DNA of 64,000 nucleotides from CAZUFB01 sp964619775. Lineage in GTDB: Bacteria; Actinomycetota; Coriobacteriia; Coriobacteriales; UMGS124. The notes below the pieces were generated by a model. It was not told the DNA's origin and made no database searches. It saw only the letters and a list, made by a program, of their open reading frames with translations. Location: NCBI GenBank assembly GCA_964619775.1, contig CAZUFB010000001.1, forward strand, positions 48,954-112,953, read 5' to 3'. This document shows, in pieces, positions 25,730 through 33,785 of this stretch (its first letter is position 1; every line of letters starts with the position of its first letter). The translations under genes and the position numbers were made by a program.

Positions 25730-26611
25730 ATGAAACGCACCAACCCGGGCGCAAACACCCTGTCGGCGCTGTCGCGTCGCTCGTTCGTCTGCCTGTCGGC
25801 TGCCGCGTCGGCCACAGCCCTCGGCGCCCTTGCGGGATGCTCCAGCGAGGAGGCGGCCGACGACGAGGACGAGGCTCAGGACGAATCCGAGTCCGACGCC
25901 GACGAAGACACCGACGCCGATCTGGGCCTCATCACCGACGGCGTGCTCACCGTGGGTTCCGACTGCGACTACCCGCCCTTCATCTGGATGGACGGCGAGC
26001 AGCCGCAGGGGTTCGAATACGACATGCTGACGGCTATGTGCGAGCGGATGGGCCTCGAGCTCGAGTTCCTTGCGCCGCAGAACTTCGACACCCTCGTCGC
26101 CTCGGTCGCTACCGGGGGCATCATGGACGTCGCCGTCTCGTCGATCACGATCAACGATACCCGCCGCGAGGAGGTCGACTTCACCGACCCCTACTTCGAC
26201 TCGAACCTGTCGGTCTCGGTTATGGCCGACTCGGGCTACGAGAGCCTGGAAGACCTGGACGGCCTCACGGTCGCGGTGCAGTCGGGCACCACGGGCCAGG
26301 ACTGGGCGAACGAGAACCTGACCTCCTGCGAGATCGTTCCCTACAACGACCAGAGCACGTGCTTCGCGGCCCTGGAGTCGGGTCGCGCCGACGCCGTCTG
26401 CATCGACCTGCCTGTCGCACAGTACATGATCAACTCCTCCTATCCCGACTGCGAGGTGCTTGAGGAGATCGCGACGGGCGAGCAGTACGGAATTGCCGTC
26501 TCCTACGACAACCCCACCCTGCGCGACGCGCTCAACGAGGCGCTCCAGGAGATTCGCGACGACGGCACCTACGACGAGCTTTACGCCGAGTACTTCGGCG
26601 ACGAGTCGTAA
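25730..26611 (+). CDS. Polar amino acid ABC transporter, substrate-binding lipoprotein
   Basis: 293 residues. The signal sequence has a twin-arginine pair (SRRSFV, 16-17) and a lipobox LAGC, with Cys37 as the lipidated residue. A very acidic linker (about 41-65) follows. The family 3 binding-protein domain starts at VLTVGSDCDYPPFIW and includes GFEYDMLTAMCERMG, VSSITINDTRREEVDFTDPYF and DAVCIDLPVAQY. It should capture a polar amino acid outside the membrane and hand it to the permease encoded next. The ligand cannot be read from sequence. AAAGAGG precedes the ATG. Confidence 0.92.
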   Translation: MKRTNPGANTLSALSRRSFVCLSAAASATALGALAGCSSEEAADDEDEAQDESESDADEDTDADLGLITDGVLTVGSDCDYPPFIWMDGEQPQGFEYDMLTAMCERMGLELEFLAPQNFDTLVASVATGGIMDVAVSSITINDTRREEVDFTDPYFDSNLSVSVMADSGYESLEDLDGLTVAVQSGTTGQDWANENLTSCEIVPYNDQSTCFAALESGRADAVCIDLPVAQYMINSSYPDCEVLEEIATGEQYGIAVSYDNPTLRDALNEALQEIRDDGTYDELYAEYFGDES

Positions 26612-26678
26612 GGCTGTACTGGCGCGGCATCCTTTGCAAGGGGCGCCGCGCCGCGAACGGAGAAGGGACGCCCCTACC

Positions 26679-28148
26679 ATGACCATGACCAATCCCCCGG
26701 CGCCCGTGCGGCGCGCCGTTCGGCTGCGGTGGGTCGCGGCCTTGGTTGCCGTGGCGCTTGCGCTCGTCGCCTTCGCCGTCCCCGCGCAGGCGCTCACGAC
26801 GGAAAGCACCACCGGCCGCGGGTCCGATTCGAGCGGGACCAACGTGCTCGGCGGCGTGCCCACGCGCTTCACCTGGGTGGGCTCCCTCGAGGCGGACGAG
26901 ACGGTGGCGTCCCTTTCGTTTACGTTTCCCGAGGGGACGCAGACGAGCGAGAGCACCGAGGTGCGCTGCACCGTGCTTGACGGGCTCAACCGCATCGAGG
27001 TCTCGTTCGAGGTTTCCTACGACGACAGCGGTGCCACGCTGACCTTCGACGAACCCGTGAGCGTCGAGCTGGCGGGTGAGGAGTCCGACGGCGAGGGGCT
27101 TACCCTGCGCGTCGAGATTTACAACCTCGCGCCGCCCAACGAGTCGGAGTTCTCGATGGGCGTCTCCTACGTCACCGGGGACGGCGAGGAAGTCGACGTC
27201 GGCCAGACGCCGACCGTGACCATCGTCGAGCAGGGCCTTGTCGAGCGCATCGTCACCTGGCTTGACGGGCAGGCCTGGGTCGAGGCGTGGAACTCGAACA
27301 CCTTTCTGAGGCTTTTCCTCAACCCTCAGATCGCCGTGCAGGCCGCCCCCAACCTCTTCATCGGCTGGCTGCGCGCCCTGGCCCTGGTGTGCATCGGGTT
27401 CCCCTTGGCCATCCCGCTGGGGTTCGGCCTGGCGTTCATGCGCATGAGCAAGTTCCGCGTCGTGCGCGCCGTGGCGAGCCTCTACGTCAACGTCGTGCGC
27501 GGCACCCCGCTCTTCCTGCAGATCTACATCTACTTCTTCGGCTTCCCGCTGCTCGGCATCACCATTGACAGCTTTGTGCTCGGGTTCTGTGCGCTGGCGC
27601 TCAACTCGTCGGCATACCTGTGCGAGATATTCCGCGCGGGCATCCAGTCCATCCCCAAGGGCCAGTTCGAGGCTGCTCGCTCGCTGGGCATGACCGCTTC
27701 GCAGACCATGTTCTCGGTCATCATCCCGCAGTCGGTGCGCCGCGTCATCCCCACCGCCACGAGCGAGTTCATCCTGCTGTACAAGGACACCTCGCTGCTT
27801 GCCTCGGTGGGCGTCATGGAGCTCATGATGTTCTCGCGCTCGCTGACCTCGACCACGGGCAACATCACGCCCTACATCGTGGCCGCGTGCTACTACCTCG
27901 TTGTGACGCTTCCCCTCACCCGGCTCATCGGATCGCTCGAGAAGAAGCTCGCGGTGCGCGACGGTGCGCGTCCCGACGGCGCCGCCGGCGCGGAGGAGGC
28001 CGGCAAGTCGGTCGACCTTGCGGTGGCCGCCGCCCAGACCGGAGACGTGACTCCCGTCGTCATCCAGAACGAAGCCGAGGAGAGGGCGGCGCACGCTGTG
28101 CGCCCCGAGGCCGAAAACCCCGGCAAGACCGCACAGGAGGCGAGGTAG
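26679..28148 (+). CDS. Amino acid ABC transporter permease with an N-terminal exported domain
   Basis: 489 residues, about twice the usual 220-250. Residues 1-39 look like a signal peptide or anchor (RRAVRLRWVAALVAVALALVA then AQA). Residues about 40-190 are a Ser/Thr/Glu-rich, beta-type segment (TFPEGTQTSESTEVRCTV, VSFEVSYDDSGATLTF) that would lie outside the membrane. The permease domain starts near residue 200; LRALALVCIGFPLAIPLG begins a membrane helix, and the EAA loop is EAARSLGMTASQTMF followed by IIPQSVRRVIP. A hydrophilic Ala/Glu tail covers the last 60 residues. AGAAGGGA precedes the ATG; a second ATG two codons on is possible. The stop touches the ATPase start. Confidence 0.9.
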   Translation: MTMTNPPAPVRRAVRLRWVAALVAVALALVAFAVPAQALTTESTTGRGSDSSGTNVLGGVPTRFTWVGSLEADETVASLSFTFPEGTQTSESTEVRCTVLDGLNRIEVSFEVSYDDSGATLTFDEPVSVELAGEESDGEGLTLRVEIYNLAPPNESEFSMGVSYVTGDGEEVDVGQTPTVTIVEQGLVERIVTWLDGQAWVEAWNSNTFLRLFLNPQIAVQAAPNLFIGWLRALALVCIGFPLAIPLGFGLAFMRMSKFRVVRAVASLYVNVVRGTPLFLQIYIYFFGFPLLGITIDSFVLGFCALALNSSAYLCEIFRAGIQSIPKGQFEAARSLGMTASQTMFSVIIPQSVRRVIPTATSEFILLYKDTSLLASVGVMELMMFSRSLTSTTGNITPYIVAACYYLVVTLPLTRLIGSLEKKLAVRDGARPDGAAGAEEAGKSVDLAVAAAQTGDVTPVVIQNEAEERAAHAVRPEAENPGKTAQEAR

Positions 28149-28901
28149 ATGGCAAACGTCGAACAGGCCGACCGCCCCGTGGTCCGCATCGAGGGCCTGC
28201 ACAAGAGCTATGGCGCGACCGAGGTCCTCAAAGGCATCGACCTCGAGGTCGACCGAGGCGAGGTCGTCGTGGTGCTGGGGCCGTCGGGGTCGGGAAAGTC
28301 GACGATGCTGCGGTGCGTGAACCGCCTCGAGACCCCCACGTCGGGGCGGATCTGGTTCGAGGACACCGAGATAACCTCGCCTAAGACCAACATCAACAAG
28401 GTGCGCGAGCACGTGGGCATGGTGTTCCAGTCGTTCAACCTCTTCCCGCACCTCACGGCCAAGAAGAACATCATGCTCGCCCAGCGCAAGGTGCTCAAGC
28501 GGTCGAAGGAGGAGGCCGAGGCCGTCGCCCTCAAGCAGCTTGCCCGCGTGGGCCTCGCCGAGCGTGCCGACTACCTGCCCGCACAGCTCTCGGGTGGCCA
28601 GCAGCAGCGCGTCGCCATCGCACGCGCCTTGGCGATGGATCCGCATGTCATGCTGTTCGACGAGGCGACGAGCGCGCTCGACCCCGAGCTTGTGCGCGGC
28701 GTCCTCGACGTCATGCGCGAACTTGCCCGGGGCGGCATGACGATGATGGTCGTGACCCACGAGATGGGCTTTGCGCGCGACGTCGCCGACCGCGTCGTCT
28801 TTATGGACGGCGGCGTCGTCGTGGAGCAGGGCACGCCGTCCAAGGTGTTCGACAGTCCTGAGTCCGAACGTACCAGAAGCTTTTTGGGGGACATCGGCTA
28901 G
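28149..28901 (+). CDS. Polar amino acid ABC transporter ATP-binding protein (GlnQ type)
   Basis: 250 residues, complete ABC ATPase: Walker A GPSGSGKST (44-52), Q-loop MVFQSFNLFPHLT, signature LSGGQQQR (about 147-154), Walker B VMLFDEATSALD and switch VVTHEMG. It powers import by the binding protein and permease encoded upstream. The start codon follows the permease stop with no gap, and GGAGGCGAGG in the permease end serves as ribosome site. Only one permease gene is present, so a homodimeric membrane part is likely. Confidence 0.95.
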   Translation: MANVEQADRPVVRIEGLHKSYGATEVLKGIDLEVDRGEVVVVLGPSGSGKSTMLRCVNRLETPTSGRIWFEDTEITSPKTNINKVREHVGMVFQSFNLFPHLTAKKNIMLAQRKVLKRSKEEAEAVALKQLARVGLAERADYLPAQLSGGQQQRVAIARALAMDPHVMLFDEATSALDPELVRGVLDVMRELARGGMTMMVVTHEMGFARDVADRVVFMDGGVVVEQGTPSKVFDSPESERTRSFLGDIG

Positions 28902-28911
28902 AATGTCCCCC
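28886..28911 (+). other. Hairpin at the ABC-operon/uracil permease junction
   Basis: GGGGGACAT / ATGTCCCCC, a perfect 9-base inverted repeat with an 8-nt loop that spans the ATPase stop codon. No T-run follows, so it may be an mRNA processing or attenuation element, not a plain terminator. Confidence 0.45.
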
Positions 28912-28947
28912 GGAGGTTTGTCGCGACGAAGGGAGCTCTGGTAGGAC

Positions 28948-30342
28948 ATGGCCTTCAAGTGGAAGCTGCACGGCGACGGAAAGCACCTCGCGCCCGGCGA
29001 GGTCGTCGAGCCCGAAGAACGACTGACCTGGGGCCGTACCGCAGGCATCGGCGCCCAGCACGTCATCGCGATGTTCGGCGCGACGTTCCTCGTGCCGATA
29101 CTCACCGGTTTCGACCCGGCGACGACCCTGTTCTTCACCGCGCTGGCGACGGCCATCTTCCTGCTCGTCAACAACAACTGCCTACCGAGCTACCTGGGTT
29201 CGTCGTTTGGGTTCATCGCACCGGTCTTGGCGGCCACGGCGGCCGGGGGCGACATGGGGGTTGCAAGCTTCGGCATCCTGTGCGCCGGCGTCGTGCTCGC
29301 CCTCGTGGGCGTCGTGGTGCATTTTGCGGGCGCCAAATGGATCGACATCGTCATGCCGCCCGTGGTGACCGGCACCATCGTCGCCATCATCGGTTTCAAC
29401 CTCGCCCCGAGCGCCTGGGACAACTTCGCCGGTGCGCCGGTCACCGCCTTGGTCACCATCGTCGCCATCATCCTGGTGGGCGTGCTGTTCAAGGGCCTCG
29501 TCGGCCGTCTCAACATACTTATCGGCGTGCTCGTCGGCTACGTCTTCGCCTGCTTCATGGGAGAGGTCGATTTCACGGCCATCGACGAAGCGGCGTGGTT
29601 CGGCCTGCCCGACTTCCACACGCCCGTGGTGAACTGGTCGGTGCTCGGCATGTTCGTGCCCGTCGTCCTCGTGCTCATCGCCGAAAACATTGGTCACGTC
29701 AAGTCGGTCGCCACGATGACCGGTCGCAACTACGACGGCCACATCGGCCGCGCGCTGTTCTCCGACGGTCTCGGCACCACGCTGGCGGGCCTCGGCGGCG
29801 GCTGCGCCACGACGACCTATGCCGAGAACATCGGCGTCATGGCGGCCACGCGCGTCTATTCCACGGCCGCCTACTGGTTCGCCGCGCTGTTCGCGCTGCT
29901 GCTGTCGCTGTGCCCCAAGTTCGGGGCGGCCATCAACTCCATCCCGGTGGGCGTGCTCGGTGGGGCCACGACCTTGCTCTACGGCATGATCGGTATGCTC
30001 GGCGTGCGCATCTGGATCGAGAACAGGGTCGACTTCTCCAACAACGTCAACCTTGTCTCTGCCGCGATCCCCATGATAGTCGGCATCGCCGACTACACGT
30101 TCTCGGCCGGCGACGTCACCTTCAACGGCATTGCCATCGGTTCCATCGCGTGCCTGGTGCTCTACCACGGCCTGCGTTTCGTGGGAACGAGGATGGGCAC
30201 CGTCGACATGGAGGAGGACCCTGACGGCGGACCGTCGGGACTGCCCGGCTCCGAGATGCTGGGGGCATCTGACGGTGTGCCGTCGAGGTCGGAGACAAGC
30301 CGGGCTGCGGCGGACGATAGATGTGGAGAACTTCGCAAATAG
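28948..30342 (+). CDS. uraA: Uracil/xanthine permease, NCS2 family (UraA-like)
   Basis: 464 residues with 12-14 membrane helices. Family phrases: GAQHVIAMFGATFLVPILTGFDP, NNNCLPSYLGSSFGFIAP, and the substrate-site helix VLVLIAENIGHVKSVATMTG with Glu in AENIG, then GLGTTLAGLGGGCATTTYAENIGVMA. It imports uracil (or a related base) with protons. The final about 50 residues are a polar Gly/Asp/Ser tail. It starts 46 bases after the ABC ATPase in the same direction. The ribosome site is weak (GGTAGGAC). Confidence 0.92.
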   Translation: MAFKWKLHGDGKHLAPGEVVEPEERLTWGRTAGIGAQHVIAMFGATFLVPILTGFDPATTLFFTALATAIFLLVNNNCLPSYLGSSFGFIAPVLAATAAGGDMGVASFGILCAGVVLALVGVVVHFAGAKWIDIVMPPVVTGTIVAIIGFNLAPSAWDNFAGAPVTALVTIVAIILVGVLFKGLVGRLNILIGVLVGYVFACFMGEVDFTAIDEAAWFGLPDFHTPVVNWSVLGMFVPVVLVLIAENIGHVKSVATMTGRNYDGHIGRALFSDGLGTTLAGLGGGCATTTYAENIGVMAATRVYSTAAYWFAALFALLLSLCPKFGAAINSIPVGVLGGATTLLYGMIGMLGVRIWIENRVDFSNNVNLVSAAIPMIVGIADYTFSAGDVTFNGIAIGSIACLVLYHGLRFVGTRMGTVDMEEDPDGGPSGLPGSEMLGASDGVPSRSETSRAAADDRCGELRK

Positions 30343-30363
30343 CCGATCGGCAAAAGTTCCCGC

Positions 30364-30391
30364 TTGCATCGCAATGCGCTTGTGGTATCTT
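30364..30391 (+). promoter_or_regulatory. Promoter of the Ala-Val-Ala tRNA cluster
   Basis: TTGCAT, 16 bases, TATCTT, ending 20 bases before the first tRNA. Confidence 0.5.
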
Positions 30392-30410
30392 AATCCCCGC
30401 GCCGCGAGCC

Positions 30411-30486
<76 letters not shown>

Positions 30487-30497
30487 GCGGTAGAGCA

Positions 30498-30572
30498 GGG
30501 CGATTGGCTCAGGGGTAGAGCACATCCTTCACACGGATGGGGTCGCTGGTTCAAATCCAGCATCGCCCACCA
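30498..30572 (+). tRNA. tRNA-Val (CAC)
   Basis: 75 bases with encoded CCA. Acceptor GGGCGAT pairs with ATCGCCC. Anticodon stem CATCC/GGATG with loop TTCACAC gives CAC. It sits between two identical alanine tRNA genes. Confidence 0.96.
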
Positions 30573-30576
30573 GCTC

Positions 30577-30652
<76 letters not shown>

Positions 30653-30663
30653 GCGTGAACATG

Positions 30664-30698
30664 CAGGCCGGAGGCGTAAGCTTCCGGCCTGTTTCGTT
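30664..30698 (+). terminator. Terminator of the tRNA cluster
   Basis: CAGGCCGGAG pairs with CTTCCGGCCTG around a short loop, followed by TTTCGTT. Confidence 0.7.
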
Positions 30699-30785
30699 GT
30701 GCGCCGTCCGAACGCCTCGCACGCTCGCCTCCCGTCTCGGGGTCTTCGGCGGTGTGGGGTCGTCTCGCGAACGTAGGGAGATGAC

Positions 30786-31628
30786 GTGGACCTAAGCACC
30801 ATCGAGATCTTTGGAACGCCGCTGACGGAGGTCACCGTCTTCGGCATGGGGCTGACCATCGTCGCCATCAAGGCGGCGTTTCTCGTCTTCGTCGTTGCCG
30901 TCGCCTTCGTCGTGCAGCACCTGCTCGTCAAAGCGTGCCGCAAGGCGTTCGAGAGCATCGACAGCCTGCCGAGCGCCACGCTTCTCATCAACTGCGTGCG
31001 CATCGCCGTGTGGGCGGTTGCGCTCGCCGTCGTGCTCTACCCGGTTTTCGGCGTGCGGCCGTCGACCCTGCTCGCCGCCCTCGGTGTGGTGTCGGTGGCG
31101 CTGTCCCTGGGCCTCAAGGACACCATCTCCAACGTCTTCGGCGGCATCATGCTCATCGTGGGACGCGTCGTGCACCCCGGCGACCACGTGACCATCGCCG
31201 GGGTCACCGGCACCGTGGAGGACGTTACGCTGCGCCACACCGTGGTCGTCGACCGCCTCAACGAAAAGGTCGTGATTCCCAACTCGGTGCTCAACACCAC
31301 CTCGATCCAGTGCCTGCCGGCCAAGATCGAGGCGATGAGCTCCTTCGAGTTCACGATGGAGGCGGGTTTCGATCCCGACGCGGTGGCCGCCGACATCGTG
31401 GCCACCGTCAAAGAGGCCGTGGCGGAGTCCCTCCATCCCGACTTCGAGCCCCGGGTGATGTTCAACGCCGTGACCCCCTACGGCATCAAGGGGCAGGTGT
31501 ACTTCTATGTGAGGGAAGGCGTGCCTTTCGCCGGCGTGCGCGACGAAATGGTGCGCGCCGTCGCCGGCAAGGAGTACTTCTCGTCCAAGGGCGCCCGCGC
31601 TCTCGCCGCGACGGGCAACGGGCAATAG
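30786..31628 (+). CDS. MscS-family mechanosensitive channel
   Basis: 280 residues from a GTG start with GGGAG a few bases upstream. Three N-terminal membrane helices are followed by the pore helix and beta domain: LLAALGVVSVALSLGLKDTISNVFGG, then GRVVHPGDHVTIAGVTGTVEDVTLRHT and VVIPNSVLNTT. The channel opens under membrane tension and releases solutes on osmotic downshock. The length is that of classic E. coli MscS. It is a single gene after the tRNA cluster, converging on the FAD reductase. Confidence 0.93.
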   Translation: MDLSTIEIFGTPLTEVTVFGMGLTIVAIKAAFLVFVVAVAFVVQHLLVKACRKAFESIDSLPSATLLINCVRIAVWAVALAVVLYPVFGVRPSTLLAALGVVSVALSLGLKDTISNVFGGIMLIVGRVVHPGDHVTIAGVTGTVEDVTLRHTVVVDRLNEKVVIPNSVLNTTSIQCLPAKIEAMSSFEFTMEAGFDPDAVAADIVATVKEAVAESLHPDFEPRVMFNAVTPYGIKGQVYFYVREGVPFAGVRDEMVRAVAGKEYFSSKGARALAATGNGQ

Positions 31629-31807
31629 GCGGGTTGAGACGAAAAGGGCCGTGCCGGTCGGGCGGCGGTACGGCAAAAGGGCGCCCACGACCCGCTTCCG
31701 ATGTGGTACGCAGGCGCCCTTGCCTCACACGGCCGTTTCGGTATCCATTTGCGTGAGGAGCCGTTCAAGCTCGTCGAACCTACCGAGGTGCGCTGACCTC
31801 GATGCAA

Positions 31808-31854
31808 GACGCACCCCGACCCGTGTCTCGTACCGGGTCGGGGTGCGTCGTTCT
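31808..31854. terminator. Strong hairpin between the convergent mscS-type and FAD reductase genes
   Basis: Perfect 16-base stem (GACGCACCCCGACCCG with its complement) around a 10-nt loop, then GTTCT. It can serve both strands. A second, weaker inverted repeat (GGGCGCC / GGCGCCC) lies about 100 bases before it. Confidence 0.75.
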
Positions 31855-31884
31855 AGCGGCGTATCGTCCGGATAAGGGGAACCC

Positions 31885-33489
31885 TTACAGGCTCGCGACC
31901 GCCTTGCCCACCATGTAGCCCTGCGTGTAGCAGCGGCCGAGGGACAGGCCGTAGACCTTCAGCGGGTAGTCGACGCCGCCGTAGAAGTGGCCGGCGCAGT
32001 TGCCGATGGCGTACAAGCCGGGGATGACCTCGCCCTCGGGGGTCAGGCACTGCTGGTCGGTGTTCACGTCCACGCCAGAAACGATGGCCGAGATGCGCAC
32101 ATGACGGTGAATCCCGTAGAACGGAGGGTTGGCGACCGGGGCGAGATACTGCGGGTCCTTGCCGAAGTCCTCGTCGGCGCCAGCTTCGCACAGCTCGTTG
32201 TAGCGGTCGACGGTGGCCTGCAGGGCATCGGGGTCGATGCCGAGCTTCTCGGCCAGCTCGGGGATGGTGTCGGCGGAATAGGTGTTCACCAGGCCGGGAT
32301 ACACGCCGCTCTTCTCGCCGTCGTCCTCGGGCATGTAGTTCTTCAGGCCGTCGGGGTCGACGAGGGCGCCGGCCCAGTCGGCCGCCGCGGTCATGTAGTC
32401 GCCGTCGAAGATCTGCGTGTACCAGCCGCAGTCCTCGGCGCCGCGCAGGAAGTTGTTCATGATCGACATCGGGGTGGTCTCGTCGCAGAAGCGGCTTCCG
32501 TCGTCCTTGACCGCGAGGAAGGGCATGTCGCACATGCTCGCGGGACCCGCGTCGAAGTCGTGGAGCATCTTGGTGTGGTTGAGGTCCTCGATCTTGCCGC
32601 CCGCCCACACGATCATCTTGTGGCCGTCGCCGGTCTTGTTGAATTGCTTGCGCTCGAGGTTCTCGAGGTCGGGCAGGTAGTACTCGCACATCTGGGTGTC
32701 GTTCTGATAGTCGCCCGTGGCCATGATGACGCCCTTGGCGGCGTTGAACTGCAGGTAGTTGCCGTCGGCATCCATGGCGATGACGCCGGTCACCGCGCCG
32801 GAGTCGTCGGTGACGAGCTGCTGGGCGGGAGTGCTGTAGTAGAAGTCGACGCCCTCGGACTCAGCCACGCCGGCCAGCGCGATCATGCCGTCGCCGGTGT
32901 TGTAGGGCTTGGGGCCGAAGAACGAGGTGACGTAGTGCACGGGGTGACCGTAGAAGTCGATGATGGCCATCTGCTGCTCGTCACCCTGGTCGATGACCTG
33001 CGCGTCTCCCTCGAGCGACTTCTCGATGACCCACTTGACGGCCTCGCCCGAGTTGTAGGCCCAGTTGCGCAGCTGCTCGCGGTCGGGACGGTAGCCGTTT
33101 TCGGAAATCTCGAGCGAGATGAGGGCCTCGATGCCGGCCGGGTCGGAGTTGTCGAGGTCGATGCCGGCGCCCGAGTTGCCCTGCGAGATGGCCGTGGACT
33201 CCTTCTGCAGGCATGCGACCGTCGCGCCGGCCTCGAGGGCCGACAGGGCCGCAGGCACGCCGGATGCGCCGGCACCGACGACCACGACGTCGTAGTCGTA
33301 GGTCTGGGCGATCTGGTCGGCCGAGACGGGGTCGGGCGGGAGCAGGAAGCTCGGGGTGTCGACGGTGTCAGCGAACGACGGGCCGGTGGCGGCCTGTGCG
33401 CTCAGCGGGGCCGCGACGGTCGCGACGGCGGCCGCGCCTGCGGCGACGCCCGCTCCCTTGACCAGGTCGCGACGGGTGATGTTCTCCAT
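31885..33489 (-). CDS. Tat-exported FAD-dependent oxidoreductase (fumarate reductase/flavocytochrome c-like flavoprotein)
   Basis: 534 residues. Twin-arginine signal TRRDLVKGAG (RR at 6-7) with hydrophobic core and AQA cleavage near residue 33. FAD is bound at VVVVGAGASGVPAALSALEAG (68-88); GLYAIGNCAGHFYGG near the end is the second flavin motif. The family includes fumarate reductases, urocanate reductases and ketosteroid dehydrogenases. There are no haem CxxCH motifs and no FMN-binding domain, so electrons must come from a separate exported donor. The electron acceptor is unknown. TAAGGAGGAACC precedes the ATG. A membrane LuxR regulator is divergently encoded. Confidence 0.9.
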   Translation of the reverse strand: MENITRRDLVKGAGVAAGAAAVATVAAPLSAQAATGPSFADTVDTPSFLLPPDPVSADQIAQTYDYDVVVVGAGASGVPAALSALEAGATVACLQKESTAISQGNSGAGIDLDNSDPAGIEALISLEISENGYRPDREQLRNWAYNSGEAVKWVIEKSLEGDAQVIDQGDEQQMAIIDFYGHPVHYVTSFFGPKPYNTGDGMIALAGVAESEGVDFYYSTPAQQLVTDDSGAVTGVIAMDADGNYLQFNAAKGVIMATGDYQNDTQMCEYYLPDLENLERKQFNKTGDGHKMIVWAGGKIEDLNHTKMLHDFDAGPASMCDMPFLAVKDDGSRFCDETTPMSIMNNFLRGAEDCGWYTQIFDGDYMTAAADWAGALVDPDGLKNYMPEDDGEKSGVYPGLVNTYSADTIPELAEKLGIDPDALQATVDRYNELCEAGADEDFGKDPQYLAPVANPPFYGIHRHVRISAIVSGVDVNTDQQCLTPEGEVIPGLYAIGNCAGHFYGGVDYPLKVYGLSLGRCYTQGYMVGKAVASL

Positions 33490-33619
33490 GCGGTTCCTCC
33501 TTAATCAATTCCTGCCTTGTGTCAGGCGAACGGCCCCGAACCGGGGGGTGCCGGGGCCGCACGTGCCTTCATCGTAGTCGGCGACCGGTGGGGATGTAGC
33601 GGTCTAATTGCATAACCGG

Positions 33620-33648
33620 TTGCAACTCATTTGGATAACCCGTTAATA
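33620..33648 (+). promoter_or_regulatory. Possible promoter of the LuxR regulator
   Basis: TTGCAA, 17 bases, TTAATA, in the AT-rich 296-base gap between the divergent FAD reductase and LuxR genes. The -35 overlaps the short palindrome AACCGGTT. A clear promoter for the FAD gene on the other strand was not found. Confidence 0.4.
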
Positions 33649-33667
33649 ACCTGCCGGATTATTTACA

Positions 33668-33684
33668 GTTGACAATAGGTCAAC
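33668..33684. promoter_or_regulatory. Candidate operator GTTGAC-N5-GTCAAC
   Basis: A perfect 6-base inverted repeat separated by AATAG, about 180 bases before the FAD gene and 100 before the LuxR gene. Its symmetry and size suit a dimeric helix-turn-helix regulator. Confidence 0.5.
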
Positions 33685-33785
33685 ATGTCGATTCAGGTAA
33701 TGGAACGTCGCGTGGTGCTGCTACCATACGCGGCAGGTAGGTTGCGGCTGCCCTTGCGGCGCTTGGAAGTTGGGGGAGGGGCGGA

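Noticed and set aside
31885..33489. A multihaem flavocytochrome c
   Set aside because: The exported flavoprotein has no CxxCH haem motif, so only the flavin part is present.
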